In this document: one piece after another, positions 37,752-46,122 of the stretch
Layout: every line of letters starts with the position of its first letter
Numbering within the stretch: position 1 is the first letter of the stretch
NCBI RefSeq assembly: GCF_006402735.1
Contig: NZ_CP017174.1
Coordinates: 6,738,001 to 6,802,000 of the forward strand
DNA: 64,000 bases
Direction of reading: 5' to 3'
Source: Myxococcus xanthus
GTDB taxonomy: Bacteria; Myxococcota; Myxococcia; Myxococcales; Myxococcaceae
Notes under the pieces: generated by a model
The model's database searches: none
The model's input: the letters and a program-made list of their open reading frames with translations, nothing else
What the model was told of the DNA's origin: nothing
Position numbers and translations under genes: made by a program

Positions 37752-38881
37752 GAGACGTAGTAGTCCGCGCCAAAGGCCCACGAGAGGACGAGCAGCGACG
37801 CGGCGCCCACCGCCAGCGCCCCGCGCAGCAGCAAGGGCCGCTCGCGCAGCAACATCGCCGCGGTGAGGAAGACGGGGAAGGCGGACAGCAGGTAGCGCCC
37901 CATGCCCATGAAGTCCTTGGTGGACCACGCGGGCAACCCGACGATGGCCAGCACGTAGACGGCGTAGCCCCACCCCAGCAGCTTGCGCGTGGGCCACACC
38001 AGCGCCAGCGCCAGCAGCGTGAAGAAGGCGTGCGCGGCCAGCCGGAAGGCCTCGCGCTTGTCCTGCGGCGCCAGCACGACGCGCTCGAACCAGCTCACCT
38101 TCAGCCACGTGTGCCAGCCCGGAATCTGCTCCCAGCCGGGCGAGCCCTGCACCTTCACGAAGGCCACCGGGTCACCGAACTGGTGCCACAGGAAGAGCAT
38201 GTATGCGCCGAAGCCCAGGCCCGACAGCACCGGCAGGAAGTCCACCGCGCTCCACTTCTCGCCTCGGGCGTGCTTCCACTCCAGGCGGCGCACCAGCAGG
38301 CCCAGCACCACCGCGGGCGCCACCGGCCGGGCCGCGGTGGCCACCGCCGCCACGAGGACGGCGGGCCCCAGGTGCCCGCGCTCCAGCAGCAGGAAGGCCG
38401 CCACCACCAGGAGGACGAACAGCGCGTCCGAATACATGGCGCCGTAGAAGTAGAGCGTGAAGGGGTAGCAGGCCATCAGCAGCCCGGCCTTCAGCGCCGT
38501 GTCCTCGTCCGTCAGCTTGCGCGCCCAGACGGTGAAGAGCATCAACGCCAGCGGGCCGCACAGCAGCGTGATGAGCACGCCGGACTGGTACACATTGGGG
38601 CCCAGCGACTCCACCGCGCGGATGAGCAGCGGGTACACCGGGAAGAACGCCACCGAGCTCTGCTGGCCCGGGACGAACTGGTAGCCCTCCTGGGCAATCC
38701 GCATGTACCAGCTGGAATCCCAGGCCACCCAGCCCATGGTGAAGTACTCGTCGAGCCGGACGACGGGGTTGTTGGGGTCCTTGTGGAAGAAGCGCCAGGC
38801 CCCGGCGGTGGCGGCGGCGCCACAGGCCACGACGGCCGACAGGACGACGAGGACGAAGGTGCGGGACGCGGAGCGTGCCAT
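37748..38881 (-). CDS. PIG-V-like integral membrane mannosyltransferase
   Basis: 377 residues with about nine to ten membrane helices. The first external loop holds the catalytic-type motif WVAWDSSWYMRIAQEGYQF followed by SSVAFFPVYPLLIRAVE, typical of PIG-V/GT76-like GT-C transferases that use polyprenyl-phosphate mannose outside the membrane. Later helices include YFYGAMYSDALFVLL and MGMGRYLLSAFPVFL. Start ATG at 38881. It may use the lipid-linked sugar made by the nearby GT2 protein; that is inference. Confidence 0.82.
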   Translation of the reverse strand: MARSASRTFVLVVLSAVVACGAAATAGAWRFFHKDPNNPVVRLDEYFTMGWVAWDSSWYMRIAQEGYQFVPGQQSSVAFFPVYPLLIRAVESLGPNVYQSGVLITLLCGPLALMLFTVWARKLTDEDTALKAGLLMACYPFTLYFYGAMYSDALFVLLVVAAFLLLERGHLGPAVLVAAVATAARPVAPAVVLGLLVRRLEWKHARGEKWSAVDFLPVLSGLGFGAYMLFLWHQFGDPVAFVKVQGSPGWEQIPGWHTWLKVSWFERVVLAPQDKREAFRLAAHAFFTLLALALVWPTRKLLGWGYAVYVLAIVGLPAWSTKDFMGMGRYLLSAFPVFLTAAMLLRERPLLLRGALAVGAASLLVLSWAFGADYYVS

Positions 38882-38973
38882 GTGGCCCGGGAGGCTCGGG
38901 CCAGAGACGGCCTCCGGTCAAGCCCGGGAGTCCCTGATACGCGAGTCTCCCGGGAGGCCACCACCGGAACGGC

Positions 38974-41214
38974 TCAGCGCGGGTAGAACGTCTTGCCCGC
39001 CTTCACCATCTCCACCAGGTGCGGCGCGGGGGCGAAACGCTCCCCGAGCTTGTCGTGGTAGTGCTCCAGCTTGCGCAGCACCTCGGCGGGGCCGCGGCTG
39101 TCCACGTAGTGAAAGGGGCCACCGAGGAAGGGCGGGAAGCCCAGGCCGAAGATGGCGCCCACGTCGCCGTCACGCGCGCTGCGGAGGATGCCCTCGCCCA
39201 GGCAGCGGATGGCCTCGTTGACCATCTGCAGCACCACGCGCTCCGCCATCTCCGCGCGGTCGAAGGAGCGGCGCTCCGTGCCGTGCGGCAGCAGGGCGTA
39301 GATGGAGCTGTCCACCTCCGTCTTCTTCCCGTCCTCGTACAGGTAGAAGCCCTTCTGCGTCTTGCGGCCCAGGCGGCCGTCGGCCACCACCTTCTCCAGG
39401 GCCTTGGGCGCCGCCATGCGCTTGCCGAAGGCGGCCTCCATGAGGGGGCCCACCTTCTGCGCCACGTCGATGCCCACCTCGTCCAGGAGGGTAATCGGGC
39501 CCACGGGGAAGCCGAACTCGACCAGCGCCCTGTCCAGCTCCGCGATGTCCGCGCCTTCCGCCAGCAGGTACGCCGCCTCGTTCATGTACGGGGCGAGGAT
39601 GCGCGAGGTGTAGAAGCCCGGCCCGTCGTTGACGACAATGACCGTCTTGCCCTGCTTGCGCCCCACCTCCACGCAGGTGGCCGTCACCCAGTCCGCGGTG
39701 CCCGCGTGGGTGATGACCTCCAGCAGCGGCATCTTGTGGACCGGGCTGAAGTAATGCATGCCAATGACTTGCGCCGGCCGGCGGCTGCCCTTGGCCAGCT
39801 CCGTAATCGGGATGCTGGAGGTGTTGGACGCGAAGATGGTCTGGTCGCCGGTGACGGCCTCCACCTCCGCGATGATGCGGTGCTTGAGCTTGAGGTCCTC
39901 GAACACCGCCTCGATGACCAGGTCCGCGGACTTGAAGCCGCTGTAGTCCGTGCCCGCCGTCACCAGGGCCGACTTCGCCGTGGCCTCGCGGCGCGTGAGC
40001 GAGCGCCGCTTCACGCGCTCGTCCAGGATGGACTGCACCTGCTTCATGGCCCGGCCCACGCCCGCGTCGTCCTTGTCCTTCACGCGCACGGGCACGCCCT
40101 GGAGCACGCTGGTGACATAGGCGATGCCGCCGCCCATCAGCCCGCCGCCCAGCACCGCCACCTTCTTCACCTCGCGCGGCTTCGCGTCGGGGTTGGAGGT
40201 GCCGTTCTCCTTCTTCAGCGCCGTGGTGGCGAAGAAGATTTCCACCAGCCGCTTGGAGACGTCCGACACCACCAGCTCGCCAAAGGCCTTCGCTTCCGCT
40301 TCCTGGCCCGCCTTGTGCCCGGACTCCAGGCCCACGCGCACGACCTGGAGCGCCTTCTCTGGCGCGGGGAACTTGCCGCGCGTCTTCTTCAGGAGCTGCT
40401 TGCGCGCCTGGTCGAAGAGGACCTTGCGGCCCAGCGGGTTGTCCTCCAGCGCCACCTCCGCCCACAGCTCCTTGTTGGCCAGGCCCTGGATGAAGCCCGC
40501 CAGCCCCTTCGCCTTGCCGTTCGCGGCCACGCCCTTGAAGCCCTGGCCGTGACGGCGGTCCACCTTCAGCGTGCCCGCGGCCAGCTCCTTCGCGCGCCGC
40601 ACGGCGATGGCGCGGAGGATGGGCGCCGGCACCACTTCATCCACTACGCCCAGCTTCTTCGCCTTCGCGGGCTTGAGGCTCTTGCCGGTGAGGATGAGGT
40701 CCAGCGCCGCCTGCACGCCAATGAGCGCCGGCAGCCGCTGGGTGCCGCCCGCGCCCGGAATCAGGCCCAGCTGCACCTCCGGCAGCCCCAGCGACGTCTT
40801 CGGGCTGTCGGTGGCGATGCGGTAGTCACACGCCAACGCCCACTCCAGGCCGCCGCCCAGACATGCGCCGTGGATGGCCGCGACGACGGGCTTGGGGAAG
40901 GCGGCCAGCTTGTCGAAGCCCTCCTGCCCGTTGCGGCTGATGGCGGTGGCCTCCTCCGCCGTCTTGATGGTCTGCAGGAAGTCGATTTTCGCCCCGGCGA
41001 CGAACGAGTCCCTCTTGCCGGACGTGAAGACGACGGCCTTCACCTCGGGCTCGCGCTCCGCGCGCATCATGACGCGCAGGAAGGCCTCGCCCGTCTCCGG
41101 CGACAGCGTGTTCACCGGCGAGTCCGGCAGGTCGAAGGTGATGACGGCGACGCCGTCCTCCACCTGGTACGAGAAGCCCTGCTTCACCTCGAGCTCTTCC
41201 GCCTTGGTGGCCAT
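38974..41214 (-). CDS. fadJ: FadJ-type multifunctional enoyl-CoA hydratase / 3-hydroxyacyl-CoA dehydrogenase
   Basis: 746 residues from ATG 41214, which overlaps the fadI stop (TGATG); the frame continues upstream without coding sense. The N-terminal crotonase domain (1-200) has AAIHGACLGGGLEWALACDYRIAT and PEVQLGLIPGAGGTQRLP with both catalytic glutamates. The dehydrogenase domain has the NAD loop KVAVLGGGLMGGGIAYVT near residue 355, FASNTSSIPITELA, GMHYFSPVHKMPLLEVI and GFYTSRILAPYMNEA. Second and third steps of fatty-acid beta-oxidation. Full length. Confidence 0.95.
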   Translation of the reverse strand: MATKAEELEVKQGFSYQVEDGVAVITFDLPDSPVNTLSPETGEAFLRVMMRAEREPEVKAVVFTSGKRDSFVAGAKIDFLQTIKTAEEATAISRNGQEGFDKLAAFPKPVVAAIHGACLGGGLEWALACDYRIATDSPKTSLGLPEVQLGLIPGAGGTQRLPALIGVQAALDLILTGKSLKPAKAKKLGVVDEVVPAPILRAIAVRRAKELAAGTLKVDRRHGQGFKGVAANGKAKGLAGFIQGLANKELWAEVALEDNPLGRKVLFDQARKQLLKKTRGKFPAPEKALQVVRVGLESGHKAGQEAEAKAFGELVVSDVSKRLVEIFFATTALKKENGTSNPDAKPREVKKVAVLGGGLMGGGIAYVTSVLQGVPVRVKDKDDAGVGRAMKQVQSILDERVKRRSLTRREATAKSALVTAGTDYSGFKSADLVIEAVFEDLKLKHRIIAEVEAVTGDQTIFASNTSSIPITELAKGSRRPAQVIGMHYFSPVHKMPLLEVITHAGTADWVTATCVEVGRKQGKTVIVVNDGPGFYTSRILAPYMNEAAYLLAEGADIAELDRALVEFGFPVGPITLLDEVGIDVAQKVGPLMEAAFGKRMAAPKALEKVVADGRLGRKTQKGFYLYEDGKKTEVDSSIYALLPHGTERRSFDRAEMAERVVLQMVNEAIRCLGEGILRSARDGDVGAIFGLGFPPFLGGPFHYVDSRGPAEVLRKLEHYHDKLGERFAPAPHLVEMVKAGKTFYPR

Positions 41215-42515
41215 CACGCACGCTCCAGGATGACGACTGCGCCCAGGCCGCCCGCCGCGCAGACGGTGCACATCGCCGTGTTCTTGTTCCGACGCTTCAG
41301 CTCATTGAGGGCCTGGGTGACGATGCGCGCCCCCGTGGCCCCGAAGGGATGACCAATGGCGATGGAGCCACCCGTCACGTTCAGCCGCTCCCGGTCGATT
41401 TCGCCCACCGGCGCGCTCCAGCCCGCCTTCTTCGCGAAGGCCTGGGACGCCAGCGCCTGGATGTTGCTGGCCACCTGCGCGGCGAAGGCCTCGTGCATCT
41501 CCACCAGGTCGATGTCCGCCAGCGTCATGCCCGCACGCTTGAGCGCCGTGGGCACCGCGTAGGCCGGGCCCTGGAGCAACTGGTCGCCCGGGTCCGTGGC
41601 CGCGTAGGCATGGCTGCGCAGGAAGCCCAGCGGCTCGTAGCCCAGCGCGCGCGCCTTCTCCTCGCTCATCAGCAGCAGCGCCGCGGCGCCGTCCGTCAGC
41701 GGCGACGCGTTGCCCGCCGTAATCGTGCCGTACTTGCGGTCGAACGCCGGCTTGAGCTGCCCCAGCGCCTCCATGCTGGAGTCCTCACGGACGATGTTGT
41801 CGCGCTCCGCCGTCTTGTCGAACTTCGGCGGCACGACGACGTGCATGACCTCGTTGTCGAACAGGCCGTCCTTCCACGCCTTGGCCGCGTTGCGGTGCGA
41901 GTTGAAGGCGATGCGGTCCTGCTCCTCGCGGGAGATGCCGTTCTCCTTGGCCATCTTCTCCGCGCTCTCCCCCATCGTCATGCCGGTGGAGTACTCGGCG
42001 ATGGCCGGGGGCACCGGCAGCAAATCCTTGGCCTTGAGGCGCTGGAAGGGCTTGAGCTTGTCCGGCAGCGAGCGCCCCTTGGACGCCGCCACCAGCGCGT
42101 GGGCCAGCGGCCGGCTGGTGAAGATGGGAGCGTCCGACATGGATTCGGTGCCACCGGCGATGATGACGTCCGCCTCCCCCGTGGCAATCGCGTTGGCCGC
42201 CGTCGTCATCGCCTGGATGGACGTGGCGCACGCGCGCGACACCGTGAAGGCATCAACCCTCTTCGGCAGCCCCGCCGCGATGACGACCTCGCGGGCAATG
42301 GACGGGGCCGTCAACGTGGGGACGACCTGGCCGAACACCACCTGGTCGATGACGTTCGGGTCCAGGTCCGTCTTCTGAACCAGTTCCTGGACCACCAGGC
42401 GGCCCAAATCCAGCGCCGTCAGCCCCGAGAAGACGGAGCCCGCCTTGACGAACGGGGTCCGCAGGCCGCGGACGATGGCCACCCTTCGGGGGCCGTTGCG
42501 CTTCTCGCTTGCCAT
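41214..42515 (-). CDS. fadI: FadI-type 3-ketoacyl-CoA thiolase
   Basis: 433 residues. Thiolase that releases acetyl-CoA in the last step of beta-oxidation. The active-site cysteine lies in AFTVSRACATSIQAMTTAANAI (near residue 96), GTESMSDAPIF follows, NASPLTDGAAALLLMSEEKA and EMHEAFAAQVASNIQAL are present, and the C-terminal NVTGGSIAIGHPFGATGARIV and CTVCAAGGLGAVVILE complete the catalytic set. The length and the match to E. coli FadI rather than FadA fit pairing with FadJ. Preceded by a promoter and a palindrome. Confidence 0.95.
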   Translation of the reverse strand: MASEKRNGPRRVAIVRGLRTPFVKAGSVFSGLTALDLGRLVVQELVQKTDLDPNVIDQVVFGQVVPTLTAPSIAREVVIAAGLPKRVDAFTVSRACATSIQAMTTAANAIATGEADVIIAGGTESMSDAPIFTSRPLAHALVAASKGRSLPDKLKPFQRLKAKDLLPVPPAIAEYSTGMTMGESAEKMAKENGISREEQDRIAFNSHRNAAKAWKDGLFDNEVMHVVVPPKFDKTAERDNIVREDSSMEALGQLKPAFDRKYGTITAGNASPLTDGAAALLLMSEEKARALGYEPLGFLRSHAYAATDPGDQLLQGPAYAVPTALKRAGMTLADIDLVEMHEAFAAQVASNIQALASQAFAKKAGWSAPVGEIDRERLNVTGGSIAIGHPFGATGARIVTQALNELKRRNKNTAMCTVCAAGGLGAVVILERA

Positions 42516-42550
42516 GTGTGCCTCACCTCCAGTGAAGTCGGGAGGTGGGC

Positions 42551-42579
42551 ATCTAACGAGCGGCGATGCGCCGCGTCAA
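42551..42579 (-). promoter_or_regulatory. Promoter of fadIJ
   Basis: On the minus strand TTGACG (42579-42574), a 17-base spacer containing a GCGGCG/CGCCGC stem, and TTAGAT (42556-42551), about 36 bases upstream of the fadI start. Confidence 0.5.
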
Positions 42580-42586
42580 TCGTCCG

Positions 42587-42602
42587 TTGATTCAAAAATC
42601 AA
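42587..42602 (-). promoter_or_regulatory. Palindrome upstream of the fadIJ promoter
   Basis: TTGATT and AATCAA form a perfect 6-bp inverted repeat with a 4-base spacer, eight bases upstream of the -35. It is AT-rich in a GC-rich setting, so a binding site for a fatty-acid-responsive regulator is plausible; none is named here. Confidence 0.4.
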
Positions 42603-42651
42603 TCGGTGGACACTCCCCCGGGGCGGCTGGCCGTCCCGGGGGAAGACGACC

Positions 42652-43698
42652 CTAGGCGCCCAGCGTGCCCTGGCGCAGGGCCACGCCGTGGCGGTGGACG
42701 GCCTCCACCAGGAACTTCGCGGCGTCGGGGTCCGTGGGCGGGAGGATGCCGTGGCCCAGGTTGAAGATGTGCCCTTCGGGGCCCGCGCGGCGGAGGATGT
42801 CCTTCACGCGGCCGTCCAGCTCCTCGCGGGGGAGGAACAGGTGCAGCGGGTCCAGGTTGCCCTGCACCGCCACGTCCGGCCCCAGCACCTTCCGGCCCTC
42901 GTCCATGGGCAACGTCCAGTCCAGGCCCACCACGTCCGCGCCCGTGCTCTTGAGCAGCGGCAGGTGGTTGGACATGCCCACGCCGAACACGATGACGGGC
43001 ACGCCGGTGGCCTTCAGCTCGGACACCATGCGCTTGAGGTAGGGAATGCAGAAGCGCTCGTAGTCCCATGGCGACAGCGCGCCGCCCCACGAGTCGAAAA
43101 TCTGGACGATGCTCGCGCCCGCCTCCACCTGCATCTTCAGGTAGGGGATGAGCGTGTCGGTGAGCTTGCCGAAGAGGCGGTGCGCCAACTCGGGCTGCTC
43201 GAACATCAGCCGCTTGATGAGGATGTAGCTCTTGGAGCCGCCACCCTCCACCATGTACGCGGCCAGGGTGAAGGGCGCGCCCGCGAAGCCGATGACGGGC
43301 ACGGAGTCATTGAGTGCCTTGCGCGTGCGGCGGATGGCCTCGGCCACGAAGCCGGTGCCCTCCACCGGGTCGGGCACGCCCAGCTTGTCGATGTCCGCCG
43401 CGGAGCGCACGGGGTTGGGGAAGTGCGGCCCCTTGTCCCCCAGCTCCAGGGTGATGCCCATGGCCTCCACGGGGATGAGGATGTCCGAGAAGATGATGGC
43501 CGCGTCCACACCCAGCCGCGTCACCGGCTGGACGGTGACTTCCGCCGCCAGGTCCGGGTGCTTGCACAGGTCCAGGAAGGCGATGTTGCCGCGAATGGCC
43601 CGGTACTCGGGCAGGTAGCGGCCCGCCTGGCGCATCAGCCATACCGGCGTCGTGTCAGTGGGCTGGCGGCGCGCCGCGCGGAGGAGTCGGTCGTTCAC
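42652..43698 (-). CDS. hemE: Uroporphyrinogen decarboxylase
   Basis: 348 residues. Removes four carboxyl groups from uroporphyrinogen III in haem synthesis; cytoplasmic. Signatures: TPVWLMRQAGRYLPEYRAIR at residues 17-36, ITLELGDKGPHFPNPV, VIGFAGAPFTLAAYMVEGGGS, FDSWGGALSP, VGLDWTLPMDEGRK and FNLGHGILPPTDPD. Lies 54 bases after the CBM20 amylase gene on the same strand, so it may be read through from the glucan locus. Confidence 0.97.
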   Translation of the reverse strand: MNDRLLRAARRQPTDTTPVWLMRQAGRYLPEYRAIRGNIAFLDLCKHPDLAAEVTVQPVTRLGVDAAIIFSDILIPVEAMGITLELGDKGPHFPNPVRSAADIDKLGVPDPVEGTGFVAEAIRRTRKALNDSVPVIGFAGAPFTLAAYMVEGGGSKSYILIKRLMFEQPELAHRLFGKLTDTLIPYLKMQVEAGASIVQIFDSWGGALSPWDYERFCIPYLKRMVSELKATGVPVIVFGVGMSNHLPLLKSTGADVVGLDWTLPMDEGRKVLGPDVAVQGNLDPLHLFLPREELDGRVKDILRRAGPEGHIFNLGHGILPPTDPDAAKFLVEAVHRHGVALRQGTLGA

Positions 43699-43752
43699 TT
43701 CGAACCTCGGAGTGGGCCCCGCGCCAGGCGGGGCGAAAGGAAACAGATGCGG

Positions 43753-46122
43753 TCAGCGCTGGCTCCAAGCCAGCGTCTGGCGCAGCGGCCCGGTGCCCTC
43801 GTCCACGAACAGCAGACGGTTGGCGCCGTCCTCCCAGTCAAACGTGCCCTGGGAGCGGTCGCGCAGGAGCTTGTACTCGAAGACGGCGCCCACGGGCAGC
43901 GACAGCGCGAAGCCGTCGGGCCCTGGACGAAGCGAGCGCTCGGGTTTCCACCCGCCCAGCTCCGGCCCGCTGCCCACCAACCGCACCGACGGGTCATCCA
44001 CGGCCAGCTCCACCTTGCGCCGCGCGCCCATCCCCCGCCACCGCAGACCCGCGAGCCTCGCCGCCGTGGCGAAACCGCCCGCCGCCAGGGGCTTCAGCCG
44101 CGCCAGGGCCACCTCGCCGGCGGGCACGCGCATGAAGCCCGCGCCCCCGGCGGCCAACGGCGGCGCCAGGGCCAGCGGCTCCAGCTTCGCGCCGGCCAGC
44201 CCGTCGGGCAGCGGCACGTCCACGGCGCTGTCACGGGTATTCACGGCGATGACGACGGCCTCGTCGGCGGTGACGCGGGCGTAGGCGAAGAGGTCCTCCC
44301 GGGCGGCGAGCATCAACGTCTCGCCACGCTGGAGGGCCTCACTGCCTCGACGCAACGTCAGCAACCCGCCAATCCACGACCGAAGCGAGTGGTTCGTGAA
44401 GCGCATGTCGCCCCGGTTCTCCGGCTCCTTCGCGCCCTTCAGGCCCTCCTCGGTGCCGTAGGTGAGCGCCGGCACGCCGCGCGCGGTGAGCTGCACCGCC
44501 AGCGCCCGCTTCACCCGCTCCACGTCACCACCGCACTCGCTCATCACCCGGGGCAGGTCGTGGTTGTCCACCATCGTCACGAGCGAGCCCGGCGCCGGGT
44601 ACAGCCGGTCGTTGAAGAGGATGGCGCCCAGGTGCGACGGGGAGCGGTCCCTGCAGAAGACGTCCACCAGCGCGAAGGCCAGCGGGAAGTCGAACATCGT
44701 CCCGAAGCGACCTTCCTTCATCGTGTTCGACAGCAGCACCGGGTCGCCGTCCAGCATCTCCCCCAACAGCAGGAAGTCCGGCCCCGCGTGCTGGCGCAAG
44801 TCGTCGTTGTAGCGAGCCCAGAAGGAGGTGGGCATGTGCTTCACCGCGTCCAGCCGGAAGCCCGCGGGCTGGAGCACGTCCACCCACCGGCGCGAATGCG
44901 CCAGCAGGTGCGCGTACACGTCTTCCCTCTCCACGGCGAGGTCCGGCAGGCCGTGCACGTCTCCCATCACCAGCTCGCGTGAATCGTTCCAGTCCTTGAT
45001 GGGCCCCTGGCCGTGGAACCAGTCGGGCCGCTCACGCGACAGGCGCGTCTCCGGCCCCACGTGGTTGAGCACCACGTCCAGCACCAGCCGCATGTCCCGG
45101 CGGCGCAACTCCGCCGCCAGCGTCTTCAGCAGGGCCTCGTCTCCGAAGCGCGGTTCCACCTGACCGAAGTCCTCCACCCAGTAACCGTGGAAGGCGCCGT
45201 ACCCATGGAACTTGTCGGTGCGCATCTGGAAGACGGGTGAAAGCCACACCGTGCGGACACCGAGCTGCCGCAGCCCGTCCAGTCGGTCAATGACTCCTCG
45301 CAGGTCTCCGCCGTGAAAGGCCTGCGCGTCCTCCAGGTCCACTGCACCGTCGTTCTTCGGGTCTCCATTGGAGAAGCGGTCCACCATCACGAAGTAGACC
45401 GCGTCTCCCGCCGGCGGCTCCCACAAACCCCGGTAGGGCTGGGGCACATCCGGCGTGCCCGTGCCCGGCTCGATGCCCGGTCCGGCCGGCGCGTCGAGGC
45501 CCGGCACCGTACCCGGCCCCCCGTCCGTGTCCGGCACCAGGAAGGGTGAGGCCAGGAAGGAGTCGAACAGCGCGCCCGCCTGTCCGGCAATCTGCGTGGC
45601 CACCTCCAACTGCGCATCGTCCTCGCGCTGCTGGTCGAACTGAAGCGCCGCGCCGTAGTCCTGGGTGACGACGGTGGGCGCCATGGCGGAGTCCGCGCGC
45701 GCGCCCGTGGTCCGCACCGAGATGTCCCACGAGAAGCGGCCCCCCACCTGGCTGAAGAACGACACCCGCGTCTCCACCAGCAGGTGCAGCGGCGCCTCCG
45801 GCGTCAGCGCCTTCAGCATCTCGAAGCGGCGCTGCGAGTCGCGCACCTTCGCGAAGTAGGCGGCGTAGTCCGCGTAGGGCACCACCTCCACGCGCAGGTT
45901 GCGCCTGGCCAGGGTCTCCGCGATGCGCTGCTTCAGTCCTTCCGGGACGTCCGCCACCACGCCGGCCCGCCTCGCGTCATCCCGCACGTAGGCCACGGCG
46001 ACCACCGTGCCGCTGGGAGCCAGGGGCGGAGGCGCCGCGCGGGGAAGACACGCCGCGAGCGTCACCGCGGCCAGCGCCGCGGTGAGGGAGACCACCACGC
46101 TCCATCGCCTTGTCAGAACCAT
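43753..46122 (-). CDS. Lipoprotein alpha-amylase (GH13) with novel N-terminal domain and C-terminal CBM20
   Basis: 789 residues; lipobox TLAAC with Cys25. Residues 37-195 form an alpha/beta domain not usual in amylases (GTVVAVAYVRDDARRAGV, LVETRVSFFSQVGGRFSWDISVRTTG), then a Pro/Gly linker. GH13 barrel about 235-620: VYFVMVDRFSNGDP, LVLDVVLNHVG, nucleophile in GFRLDAVKH (Asp425), acid in LLLGEMLDG (Glu455), TMVDNHD (Asp522). The last 90 residues resemble a CBM20 starch-binding domain (VRLVGSGPELGGWKP, FEYKLLRDRSQGTFDWEDGANR). The start overlaps the end of the barrel-protein gene by ten bases. It should cut starch or maltodextrin on the cell surface or in the periplasm. Confidence 0.88.
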   Translation of the reverse strand: MVLTRRWSVVVSLTAALAAVTLAACLPRAAPPPLAPSGTVVAVAYVRDDARRAGVVADVPEGLKQRIAETLARRNLRVEVVPYADYAAYFAKVRDSQRRFEMLKALTPEAPLHLLVETRVSFFSQVGGRFSWDISVRTTGARADSAMAPTVVTQDYGAALQFDQQREDDAQLEVATQIAGQAGALFDSFLASPFLVPDTDGGPGTVPGLDAPAGPGIEPGTGTPDVPQPYRGLWEPPAGDAVYFVMVDRFSNGDPKNDGAVDLEDAQAFHGGDLRGVIDRLDGLRQLGVRTVWLSPVFQMRTDKFHGYGAFHGYWVEDFGQVEPRFGDEALLKTLAAELRRRDMRLVLDVVLNHVGPETRLSRERPDWFHGQGPIKDWNDSRELVMGDVHGLPDLAVEREDVYAHLLAHSRRWVDVLQPAGFRLDAVKHMPTSFWARYNDDLRQHAGPDFLLLGEMLDGDPVLLSNTMKEGRFGTMFDFPLAFALVDVFCRDRSPSHLGAILFNDRLYPAPGSLVTMVDNHDLPRVMSECGGDVERVKRALAVQLTARGVPALTYGTEEGLKGAKEPENRGDMRFTNHSLRSWIGGLLTLRRGSEALQRGETLMLAAREDLFAYARVTADEAVVIAVNTRDSAVDVPLPDGLAGAKLEPLALAPPLAAGGAGFMRVPAGEVALARLKPLAAGGFATAARLAGLRWRGMGARRKVELAVDDPSVRLVGSGPELGGWKPERSLRPGPDGFALSLPVGAVFEYKLLRDRSQGTFDWEDGANRLLFVDEGTGPLRQTLAWSQR

